Of a stretch of 64,000 nucleotides of DNA, positions 8,222-15,358 are shown piece by piece. Position 1 is the first letter of the stretch. Each line of letters starts with the position of its first letter. The DNA comes from Aliihoeflea aestuarii (GTDB taxonomy: Bacteria > Pseudomonadota > Alphaproteobacteria > Rhizobiales > Rhizobiaceae), in assembly GCF_024105665.1 (NCBI RefSeq), contig NZ_JAAAMK010000007.1:1-64000 (forward strand), in the 5' to 3' direction. A program made the position numbers and the translations under genes. Below the pieces are notes generated by a model. That model was not told the DNA's origin. It was given only the letters and a program-made list of their open reading frames with translations, and searched no databases.

Positions 8222-8596
8222 GTGGCCGGTCCCTCCTCTTTTGCAGGACCCATCCATCCCATGTCGCCGCTGAGCACCGCGTTGCTTGCCGCTTCGACAA
8301 TCATATTCGTCAGTGCGGCGAGCGCGGCGAAGGCGTGGACGCTTTCAGCCAATAATTTCGCATGGCTGGCACTGACGCTCGTGCTTTACACGGTCGGTAA
8401 TCTGATCATGCTGAGGCTGATCCGCGATGTCGGCATGGGCGTGGCGCTCAGCTTGTCGGCGGTGGTACAACTCGTTGCCGTCAATCTCGTCGCACTCGCC
8501 TTTTTCGGCGAGCGCGTTTCGGGCGTCCAAGCTGCGGGATTGGTGCTGGCGGTCATCGCGGTTGCGATGATCACGCTTGGACCCGCGCGGGGCTAG
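8222..8596 (+). CDS. Small four-helix SMR/DMT-like membrane protein
   Basis: Membrane protein of 124 residues if the GTG at 8222 is used (GGGGA lies just upstream), or 111 residues from the ATG at 8261. Four hydrophobic helices end with SGVQAAGLVLAVIAVAMITLG, like the small multidrug resistance family and half-size DMT transporters. The first helix (STALLAASTIIFVSAASAAKAW) has no membrane glutamate equivalent to Glu14 of EmrE, so classical proton-coupled drug export is doubtful. It follows the aminotransferase remnant by 80 bases and may once have been part of that unit. Substrate unknown. Confidence 0.7.
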   Translation: MAGPSSFAGPIHPMSPLSTALLAASTIIFVSAASAAKAWTLSANNFAWLALTLVLYTVGNLIMLRLIRDVGMGVALSLSAVVQLVAVNLVALAFFGERVSGVQAAGLVLAVIAVAMITLGPARG

Positions 8597-8664
8597 GCGC
8601 GCGGTGGAATGGAACAAGCGAGCCGTTGACCGCTTCACTCAATGAATGAAGTGGAGGCAAGACG

Positions 8665-8844
8665 ATGGCTGAAACGAAACCGCATGAATGGATGGATCCG
8701 AAAAATCCCGACGAGGCCGAGATTCGGCATCTCGTCGAGCATACCGATCTATCGCCGAATCAGGCAGCCGAGCTGGTGCGTAAACACGGCGCGGACCGCG
8801 AGAACCTGATGAAGATCGCCGCGACGATAAAAGCGGAAAGCTGA
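8665..8844 (+). CDS. Small helical protein (59 aa), DUF3606-like
   Basis: A 59-residue hydrophilic protein, MAETKPHEWMDPKNP followed by DEAEIRHLVEHTDLSPNQAAELVRKHGADRENLMKIAATIKAES. GGAGG at 8653-8657 stands seven bases before the ATG. The pattern (a helix with EIRHLV, then xxLSPNQAAELVRKHG, then a last helix) resembles the small DUF3606 proteins common in alphaproteobacteria, whose function is not known. It ends exactly one base before the stop of the convergent amidase gene. Confidence 0.7.
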   Translation: MAETKPHEWMDPKNPDEAEIRHLVEHTDLSPNQAAELVRKHGADRENLMKIAATIKAES

Positions 8845-10263
8845 TCAATTCCCGGAGCGTGGATCGATCGGATCGACTGTTCCGAGATCAAGGTGATGTT
8901 CGAGCGCGGCGGCGGCTGCGAGTAATCGCGCTTCGCCGCGTGGTCGCGCCACGATCTGAAGTCCGACCGGCAGACCCTCGCGCGTAAACCCGCAAGGTAG
9001 CGAAAGCGCCGGCGCCGTGGTCAGCGTAATCGCATAGGCGATAGCCAGCCAGTCGATATAGGTTTCGAACGTCTTGCCGGCGCATTCCGTCACGTAGCGG
9101 TTCTCGACGGGGAAGGGCGCAACGATCGTGGCCGGGGTCAAAAGCAGATCGTAGTCGTCGAAGAAGGCGAGGGCGCGGGTGATGATGCCGGCGCGGCGCG
9201 CTTCGGCCTTGGCGACATCGCCGACCGTGAGTGCAAGTCCTTTTTCGATGTTCCAGATCACTTCGGGCTTTAAGAGGTCGCGATGGGTTTTGAGCTTGGA
9301 CGCATGGCCCGTCGCAAAGGAGACTGCACGGAGCGTCTGGAATGTTTCGTGCGCGCCCGAAAGGTCGGGATGGGCGTCCACGACATCGACGCCGAGTTCG
9401 GCGAAGCGGTAGGCGGCCGCGCGGCAGATGTCGGCGACTTCCGGGTCGACGGGCGTGATGCCGAGATCGGCGCTGAAAGCGATCCGCGCGGGGAGCGCGC
9501 GGCTTTGCGCCGCCGCACGATAGCTCGTCCCGTCACGCGGCAGCGAGATTGGATTGGCGGTATCCTCGCCACTCATGGCGTCGAGGAAGAGCCCGACATC
9601 CTCGACCGTTCGCGCCATCGGGCCTTCGACAGAGAGGATGTCGTCGACAAGCAGGCCCGGATCGGCAGCGACGCGGCCGGGCGAGGGGCGAAGCCCGACG
9701 ATGCCGCAGAAGCTTGCCGGATTGCGCAGCGAGCCGCCGAGATCGGAGCCCTGTGCGAGCCACGCCATGCCGGTGGCGAGCGCTACGGCCGAGCCGCCCG
9801 ACGAGCCTGCCGCCGAACGCGAAATGTTCCACGGATTGAGCGTTGCGCCGAAGACGTCGTTGAACGTGTTGGCGCCGGCGCCGAATTCAGGCGTCGCGGT
9901 CTTCGCGTAGATCAGTGCGCCCTCGGTTTCGAGATGCGTGACCATGATGTCTGAGCGGGCGGAAATGTTGTTCTCGAAAATACGCGAGCCGTGCGTCGTG
10001 CGCACGCCTTCGACTTCGGTCAAATCCTTGATCGCGACGGGGATGCCCGCAAGCAGGCCGCGTTCGCTCACAGGGCGCTTCAGCATTGCGTCGGCATGTG
10101 CGCGGGCACGTTCGAAGGCAAGCGTCGGAAGAGCGTTTACCGAAGGTTCCACGGCCGCGATTCGTTCTTCGAGCGCATCGAGCAATCGATGCGGGTCAAG
10201 GGTTTCGGCCCGGAGCCGATCCACGATTTCGCAGGCGGATTTGCTGATCAGTTCGGATGTCAT
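8845..10263 (-). CDS. Amidase-signature family amidase
   Basis: A 472-residue cytosolic amidase. The Ser-cisSer-Lys triad is complete: Lys79 in VAIKDL, Ser155 in AGSSGGS and the nucleophile Ser178 in GSDLGGSLRNPA. The family hydrolyses amides or acts as a GatA relative; no gatB or gatC is nearby, so a catabolic amidase is more likely. The ATG at 10263 is chosen because the alignment of the family starts here; an upstream extension through the terminator at 10331-10360 would be non-natural. It is transcribed alone and ends directly against the 59-residue gene on the other strand. Confidence 0.88.
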   Translation of the reverse strand: MTSELISKSACEIVDRLRAETLDPHRLLDALEERIAAVEPSVNALPTLAFERARAHADAMLKRPVSERGLLAGIPVAIKDLTEVEGVRTTHGSRIFENNISARSDIMVTHLETEGALIYAKTATPEFGAGANTFNDVFGATLNPWNISRSAAGSSGGSAVALATGMAWLAQGSDLGGSLRNPASFCGIVGLRPSPGRVAADPGLLVDDILSVEGPMARTVEDVGLFLDAMSGEDTANPISLPRDGTSYRAAAQSRALPARIAFSADLGITPVDPEVADICRAAAYRFAELGVDVVDAHPDLSGAHETFQTLRAVSFATGHASKLKTHRDLLKPEVIWNIEKGLALTVGDVAKAEARRAGIITRALAFFDDYDLLLTPATIVAPFPVENRYVTECAGKTFETYIDWLAIAYAITLTTAPALSLPCGFTREGLPVGLQIVARPRGEARLLAAAAALEHHLDLGTVDPIDPRSGN

Positions 10264-10330
10264 TGCGGCCGGTCTCCCCACTCGTCCCTGTCGTGATAAC
10301 CGATCGCCTGCCTGCGAACCACGGCCTTGA

Positions 10331-10360
10331 TGCAAAAAGCCCGGCGATGACGCCGGGCCG
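10331..10360 (-). terminator. Rho-independent terminator after the 75-residue gene
   Basis: On the minus strand GCCCGGCG, a four-base loop and CGCCGGGC (10358-10339) are followed by TTTTTGC. The 8-base perfect GC stem plus U-run forms a good intrinsic terminator, placed 27 bases after the stop of the small leftward gene at 10387-10614 and ahead of the amidase gene, which must therefore have its own promoter in 10264-10330. Confidence 0.85.
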
Positions 10361-10386
10361 GAATTCAATTTGTCGATCGGCCGCTG

Positions 10387-10614
10387 TCAGGCCGCGCCTG
10401 CGCGGTGCGCTTCCGCCCTGATCGGCGATACGAACGCCTCGGCCAGGTCGATATCGTCCTGATCGATGAGCCGACGCGGATCGTTGCCGACCGCTTCGAC
10501 GATAGCGGGAGAAATCGCGTCCGCGGCGATCGCATCTTCCCAGGCACTCTTGACCTCGCGTTCCGCACGCACGAGTGCGGACAGAGCGAGAATGAGCCGG
10601 TCTCGGTGATCCAT
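10387..10614 (-). CDS. Small hypothetical protein (75 aa)
   Basis: A 75-residue acidic, mostly helical protein, MDHRDRLILALSALVRAERE at the start and SPIRAEAHRAGAA at the end. I do not recognise it. It has a plain ATG start with a weak AGGCTGG-type site ahead and, importantly, is followed by its own intrinsic terminator at 10331-10360, which supports it being a real gene. It is divergent from the topoisomerase IB gene, with about 150 bases of shared upstream region. Confidence 0.6.
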   Translation of the reverse strand: MDHRDRLILALSALVRAEREVKSAWEDAIAADAISPAIVEAVGNDPRRLIDQDDIDLAEAFVSPIRAEAHRAGAA

Positions 10615-10765
10615 GGTTCCAGCCTGTCGTTTTCGAAAGTTGAGCCCCGTGGCGGGGCGCAGTTCTAACGCGACGGGCGGTTACACGTTCCAGCGTTCGA
10701 AATGACGATGAGGAACTTTTGGCGAGCGGTGCGCATTTTGCCGTGCAGCTTCAGGAGCGTTGCCC

Positions 10766-11848
10766 GTGCTCGATAAGGTCTCCACTGTGTCATCCAACCA
10801 TGCCGACGACGATCCGGCAGCACCGCGCCGGCCGGACGATCTGGCCTATGTCAGCGATACCGAGCCCGGTATCCGCCGTCGACGTGCGGGCACGGGATTT
10901 GGGTTCACGTCACCCGATGGAAAGAAGATCACGAACAAGGCCGAGATTGCGCGGATCAAGGCGCTGGTCATTCCCCCGGCCTGGACCGATGTGTGGATTT
11001 CGCCTGACGCGCTCGGTCACATCCAGGCGACCGGGCGCGATCAGAAGGGGCGCAAGCAGTATCGCTACCATGCCCGCTGGAGCGAATATCGCGACGACGT
11101 GAAATACCAGAACCTTGCCAGTTTCGCCGCTGCCCTGCCGCGTCTGCGCGCGCGGATGGACAGCGACCTGCGCCGCCGGGGCCTTCCGCGCGAAAAGGTG
11201 CTGGCCTCGATCGTCTGGCTTCTCGACAATACGATGATCCGCGTCGGCAACCCGGCCTATGCGCGCGACAACAAGAGCTTCGGCCTGACCACGCTGCGCT
11301 CGCGCCATGTCGAGGTGGACGGATCGAAACTGCGCTTCGCCTTCAAGGGCAAGTCGGGAAAGGAATGGAATCTCAAGCTCGTCGACCGGCGCATGGCGCG
11401 CATCCTGAAAGACATTCTCGACCTGCCCGGTCAGCACCTCTTCCAGTATCGCGACGAGGAGGGAACACGGCGGATGGTGCATTCACAGGACGTCAACGCC
11501 TATATCCGCGAGGCGACGGGCGAGGAGTTCTCGTCGAAACATTTTCGCACATGGGGCGGTACGACCAGTGCGACAGCGCTGTTCGCCACCGTCGAACTGC
11601 CCGAAACCAAGCGCGAAACGGCGAAGGTTCTCAATGCGCTGATCGACAAGGTCGCGGCGCGCCTCGGCAATACCCGCGCGGTCTGCCGCAGTTGCTACAT
11701 TCATCCGCGCGTGGTCGATTCATGGTCGGCGGGGCGGTTGGTCGAAGAACTCGCGGAAGCGCGAAAGCGCTATCGCAAGCCGCTGGAAGGGCTCGACGAC
11801 GAGGAGATGCTGGTCCTGCGGTGGCTGTCGCAGGAGGCAGGGCGCTGA
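10766..11848 (+). CDS. DNA topoisomerase IB (poxvirus-like)
   Basis: Type IB topoisomerase of about 360 residues, which relaxes supercoils by nicking one strand through a 3'-phosphotyrosine. Visible features are the N-terminal domain (FGFTSPDGKKI..IPPAWTDVWI), the catalytic-domain basic motifs (RVGNPAYARDNKSFGLTTLR, KGKSGKEW), HFRTWGGT and the nucleophile tyrosine in SCYIHPRVVDSW (about residue 311). The GTG at 10766 is preferred because AGGAG (10753-10757) has proper spacing to it; a TTG at 10760 is too close. These enzymes are widespread accessory topoisomerases in rhizobia and relatives. It converges on the histidine kinase gene with a 7-base gap. Confidence 0.9.
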   Translation: MLDKVSTVSSNHADDDPAAPRRPDDLAYVSDTEPGIRRRRAGTGFGFTSPDGKKITNKAEIARIKALVIPPAWTDVWISPDALGHIQATGRDQKGRKQYRYHARWSEYRDDVKYQNLASFAAALPRLRARMDSDLRRRGLPREKVLASIVWLLDNTMIRVGNPAYARDNKSFGLTTLRSRHVEVDGSKLRFAFKGKSGKEWNLKLVDRRMARILKDILDLPGQHLFQYRDEEGTRRMVHSQDVNAYIREATGEEFSSKHFRTWGGTTSATALFATVELPETKRETAKVLNALIDKVAARLGNTRAVCRSCYIHPRVVDSWSAGRLVEELAEARKRYRKPLEGLDDEEMLVLRWLSQEAGR

Positions 11849-11855
11849 TCTCAAG

Positions 11856-12911
11856 TCAGTTGGGTGATGTGCTGCCGCCGATTGGCAAGTCCATGGTCAG
11901 GCGTGTGCCGCCGACGCCGTTTCCGTAGACGATCGATGTATTGAGGCTCGTGGCCATCGCCTTGACGATGCGCGTGCCGAGGCCGGTTCCCTGCGGTTTG
12001 CCTTCGCCGTTCCATCCGATGCCGTCGTCCTCGACGCGCAGAACCGCCGATCCGTCGCCCTCCCTGCGGATGAAAATCCGCACCTCGCCCTCCGCGTTTC
12101 CCGGATAGGCATATTTGTAGGCGTTGGTGACGAGTTCGGTGACGATCATGCCGATGGAGATCGCCTTGTCCGTCGGGACGATGAGCGCGTCGAGGTCGGT
12201 TCTGATCCGTGATGCGTGACCGGCCGCCTTCATCGAGGTGTCGAGTTCGTTGATGAGGGTGGAAATGTAGGCGTCGAGATCGACCGTCCTGACATCTTCG
12301 GAGGTGTAGAGGCGGCGATGAAGACCCGCGATCGCCGAGATGCGTGCCTGGGTCTCGGCCAGTGCATCCTTGGCCTTCGGCTCGGCAATCGCCGAAATCT
12401 GCATCCGGACAAGCGCGGCGACGAGCGCCAGCGAATTGGCGACGCGGTGGTTGACCTCCGTCAGCAGAATTTCGGCACGGTCGCGGGCATCGCGCACTTC
12501 CTGTTCGGCGCGCTGCTTTTCGCGATGCAGGCGTGCTTTCTCAAGCGATTGGTCGATCGCGCTCGACAAGAGCACGAAGAATTCGTCGCCGATGCTCTTG
12601 AGGACATAGTCGGCAGCGCCCGCTTTCAGGGCGTCGACCGCGACGGTGGCCTCGGACGAGCCCGTCACATAGACGACGGGCGGTGCAACGGGCCGCTTCT
12701 TCAGCGCGGCCAGCACGTCGAGCCCCGTGCCGGACGCCAGATAGTGATCCAGAATGACGACGTCGATGCCCGTCTCGTCGATGCGCGCGAGACCTTGCGC
12801 GATATCGCCGGCATGCTCGACGACGAAGCCCTGCCGGCCAAGGCGTTTCTGGACCAGGCGCGCCAGCGCCGGATCGTCATCGATGTAAAGGACGTGGACG
12901 GGTTCGCTCAT
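11856..12911 (-). CDS. Hybrid response regulator-histidine kinase (REC + HisKA_2)
   Basis: A 351-residue cytosolic protein. The receiver domain (1-120) has DDD at 11-13, phospho-acceptor Asp55 in VVILDHYLA and Lys105 in YVLKS. A coiled linker leads to a HisKA_2-type kinase with phospho-acceptor His155 in LLTEVNHRVANSLALV, the N-box TELVTNAYKYA and the G-box GTGLGTRIVKA. This layout is that of general-stress and light-type kinases of alphaproteobacteria that read a phosphorylated REC and pass the signal on. It follows the CheY-like gene by five bases, so it forms a phosphorelay operon with the two genes upstream of it. Confidence 0.88.
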   Translation of the reverse strand: MSEPVHVLYIDDDPALARLVQKRLGRQGFVVEHAGDIAQGLARIDETGIDVVILDHYLASGTGLDVLAALKKRPVAPPVVYVTGSSEATVAVDALKAGAADYVLKSIGDEFFVLLSSAIDQSLEKARLHREKQRAEQEVRDARDRAEILLTEVNHRVANSLALVAALVRMQISAIAEPKAKDALAETQARISAIAGLHRRLYTSEDVRTVDLDAYISTLINELDTSMKAAGHASRIRTDLDALIVPTDKAISIGMIVTELVTNAYKYAYPGNAEGEVRIFIRREGDGSAVLRVEDDGIGWNGEGKPQGTGLGTRIVKAMATSLNTSIVYGNGVGGTRLTMDLPIGGSTSPN

Positions 12912-12916
12912 CGTGG

Positions 12917-13360
12917 TCAGGCGGTTTCGGGAACCTGGATCACCGAGAAGAACAGGCCGAGCTGGCGGATCGCATTGGCGAAACCGTCGTAGTCGACCGG
13001 CTTGGTGATGTAGACGTTCGCCCCCAGATCGTAGCAGCGCTGGATTTCGGTCTGGTCGTCGGTGGTCGTCAGAACGACGACCGGCGAGCGCTTGGTGTGG
13101 ACATTGCTCTTGACCTTTTCGAGGATGTCCACGCCCGTCATGTCGGGCAGGTTCAGATCGAGCAGGATCAAAAGCTGCCGGCCGGCGCTTTCCATGCCCG
13201 AGCCGTCTGCGCCGAACAGATAACGCAACGCGGACGTGCCGTCCTGAAAAGGGATGATCTGATTGTTGACCCCGGCGCGGCGGATGTTCTTCTCGATGAG
13301 GCGCGCATGGCCTTCGTCGTCTTCGACCATGATGATGGTCACGGGCTGTCCGTTGCTCAC
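12917..13360 (-). CDS. Single-domain response regulator (Rcp1/CheY-like)
   Basis: A 147-residue stand-alone receiver domain. It has the acidic pair in IIMVEDDEGHARLIEKNIRRAG, phospho-acceptor Asp68 in ILLDLNLPDMTG, TTTDD and TKPVD with the conserved lysine. The extended loop between strand 2 and helix 2 and the wording are like the phytochrome-partner regulators of the Rcp1 group. It has no output domain, so it probably shuttles phosphate. The start is GTG at 13360, after ACAGGAG, and the stop codon of the kinase gene (13362) is practically adjacent, so translation is coupled. Confidence 0.85.
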   Translation of the reverse strand: MSNGQPVTIIMVEDDEGHARLIEKNIRRAGVNNQIIPFQDGTSALRYLFGADGSGMESAGRQLLILLDLNLPDMTGVDILEKVKSNVHTKRSPVVVLTTTDDQTEIQRCYDLGANVYITKPVDYDGFANAIRQLGLFFSVIQVPETA

Positions 13361-13361
13361 T

Positions 13362-14852
13362 TCAATTACTCCTGTCCACGTTCGGGAGTTGTTCGGGCAA
13401 TGTGACCCGAAAGGTCGTTCCCTGTCCAAATTCGGATTCCAATGTAATATCTCCGCCCAGATTGCGCACCAGCGTGCGCACATGCGCAAGGCCGATGCCC
13501 TCTCCGGCCTGGTCCTGCGTGCCGGCACGACGGAAAAGGTCGAAGACGCGCTGATGATCCTGGGCTGCGATGCCGCGCCCGTTGTCCTTGACGTCGATGA
13601 TGATGCGGCGGTTCGGCCCGCGATGCGCGGAAATGTCGATCTCGACCGGCCTGTCGGGCGCGCGGTATTTCACCGCATTGTCGAGAAGATTGCCGAAGAT
13701 CTGCTCGAGCGACAGACGGTCCGAGACGATCGGCGGCGTCTTGATGTCGAGATTGATGCGACCGTCCGTATCGGCGACCTGATGCTGAACGGTGTTCGCG
13801 TTGGCCTCGATCAGTTCGCCAAGGTTGATTCGCTCCGGCTTCAAGGGACGACGCCCGTCACGCGATATCTTCAAGATCGCGTTGATCAGCGCATCCATCT
13901 TGCGCGTGGACGAGCGGATGAAGCCGATGGCCTCGGGCAGGTCCTCGGATGCGGCAAGACGCGCCTCCTTGATTTCCTGTTCGCTCAACGGGTCGCCGTC
14001 GGCCAGAACATAGGTCTGGATCGTTTCCATCGTGGTGTCGAGTTCGCTGGTGAAACCCATGATGTTGACGAGTGGCGCGCGCAGATCGTGCGTCACGATA
14101 TAGGCGAAACGCTGCACTTCCTCGTTGGCGCGCACGAGGTCCTGCGTGCGTTCGTCGATGCGCGCTTCCAGCCCCGCGTTCAGCGCTTCCACTTCCCGGC
14201 GCGCATTCAGGAGTTCGCGGGTATAGCGCAATGCCATCCACACCGCGCTGCCGACCACGAGCGCGATGATGAACGCTCCGGCAAAGGTCGTCCAGCGCAG
14301 CCAGTCGACGCTTGAACGCTGATTGCCGGCCGCTTCGACATAAGCGGCATCGGTCGTCTGGACGATCGATGCGAAAATGGCTCTCGCCTCGTCCATCAGT
14401 TCCTTGCCGCGATCGGTCTGCAAGATCTCGATCGCGGCCTGCTGTTGCCCGTCACGAACGAGCTGAATGGTTCCGTCCAGCTCGACCAGCTTGTCGTCGA
14501 TGATCTCGCCCAGCCTTGCCACCGGCCCGGTCAGGTTCGGAAGCGTCCGAGCATGTTGAACCAGCGACGTGTAAAGCGGGGCGATGTCGTCGCGCGACTG
14601 GGTGTAGGGCGTGAGATAGTTTTCGGAAGCGGTCAGAAGGAAGCCGCGCTGGCTCGTCTCGATATCCTGAAGGGCGGCACGAAGGTCGACCGCGTTGGCT
14701 CGCACGACGCGCACGGCCAGCACGCGGTCGAATTCTTCCTCGTTAAGTTCGACCAGCCAGATGGACATGCTGACGATGATCGTCAGCGCGGCAAGGCCGA
14801 TCAGCAACAGGGCTGCGGTGGCCCCGATGAAATTTTTGTTAGCAGTCGGCAT
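13362..14852 (-). CDS. Membrane sensor histidine kinase with CHASE3-like periplasmic domain
   Basis: About 496 residues. A first membrane helix (about 9-35), a periplasmic four-helix CHASE3-like domain (LRAALQDIETSQRGFLLTASENYLTPY), a second helix (IIALVVGSAVWMAL, about 194-208), a coiled coil and the kinase core follow. The H-box is FAYIVTHDLRAPLVNIMGF with His255, the N-box LLDNAVKY, and G-boxes DNGRGI and GEGIGLAHV. It resembles bacteriophytochrome-type kinases lacking the photosensory part. ATG at 14852 is taken; another at 14870 is possible. First gene of a three-gene relay operon with 12917 and 11856. Confidence 0.88.
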   Translation of the reverse strand: MPTANKNFIGATAALLLIGLAALTIIVSMSIWLVELNEEEFDRVLAVRVVRANAVDLRAALQDIETSQRGFLLTASENYLTPYTQSRDDIAPLYTSLVQHARTLPNLTGPVARLGEIIDDKLVELDGTIQLVRDGQQQAAIEILQTDRGKELMDEARAIFASIVQTTDAAYVEAAGNQRSSVDWLRWTTFAGAFIIALVVGSAVWMALRYTRELLNARREVEALNAGLEARIDERTQDLVRANEEVQRFAYIVTHDLRAPLVNIMGFTSELDTTMETIQTYVLADGDPLSEQEIKEARLAASEDLPEAIGFIRSSTRKMDALINAILKISRDGRRPLKPERINLGELIEANANTVQHQVADTDGRINLDIKTPPIVSDRLSLEQIFGNLLDNAVKYRAPDRPVEIDISAHRGPNRRIIIDVKDNGRGIAAQDHQRVFDLFRRAGTQDQAGEGIGLAHVRTLVRNLGGDITLESEFGQGTTFRVTLPEQLPNVDRSN

Positions 14853-14940
14853 GAAGCCCCGTTCGCCCAAACAGGTCCGAGCAATGCCGGATCATTCGCG
14901 CAAACGCCACTGGAATCTTGTCGTCGGACCGACAGATCAA

Positions 14941-14980
14941 AGGAAAAAGAGCCCGCCGGACGATTTCGGCGGGCTCTTCG
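14941..14980 (-). terminator. Strong intrinsic terminator behind the small membrane protein gene
   Basis: On the minus strand AAGAGCCCGCCG and CGGCGGGCTCTT pair over 12 perfect bases around an 8-base loop and run into TTTTTCCTTT. It lies about 20 bases after the stop codon at 15001 of the leftward small gene. It also separates that gene from the histidine kinase operon, whose promoter must lie in about 14853-14940. Confidence 0.9.
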
Positions 14981-15000
14981 ACTAACATTTGTTGGTTTGG

Positions 15001-15219
15001 TCAGTCGCCGGTTGTTTCGACGTTGACGTCGGGTACGTCGATCGCGGGCGTGTCGATCGTGACGTTCACGTCCTGCGCGCCGCTGCCGCCTGTGCCAAAG
15101 CCGCCGAGCAGCCAGAAGCCGCCGACGATGATCACGACGGCCAGAAGAAGCGCGACGGCCCAGCCGCCGCTTCCGCCGCCGCCACCGGTGTTGATTACGG
15201 TCGGTCCACGATCAGACAT
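15001..15219 (-). CDS. Small single-span membrane protein (72 aa)
   Basis: MSDRGPTVINTGGGGGSGG, then one hydrophobic helix (WAVALLLAVVIIVGGFWLL) and a short acidic valine-rich tail (VNVTIDTPAIDVPDVNVE). The ATG at 15219 is preceded by GAGAGGA at ideal spacing. Similar glycine-rich one-helix proteins occur in many rhizobia without known function. It has its own strong terminator (14941-14980), so it is a stand-alone small transcript. The tail with repeated D-V/I-P-D-V is probably periplasmic. Confidence 0.75.
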   Translation of the reverse strand: MSDRGPTVINTGGGGGSGGWAVALLLAVVIIVGGFWLLGGFGTGGSGAQDVNVTIDTPAIDVPDVNVETTGD

Positions 15220-15358
15220 GCAAAATCCTCTCATATGAATGCGCCGCCCGGATCAGAGAGGCGGCGGCAAATGTCCCTTTGCGCGCCGATAATGAAGGGA
15301 CACATGCTTTGGTTCCTGCCAATGAGGTTCGGCAACAGCCAAAATGAAGGATTGGCGG

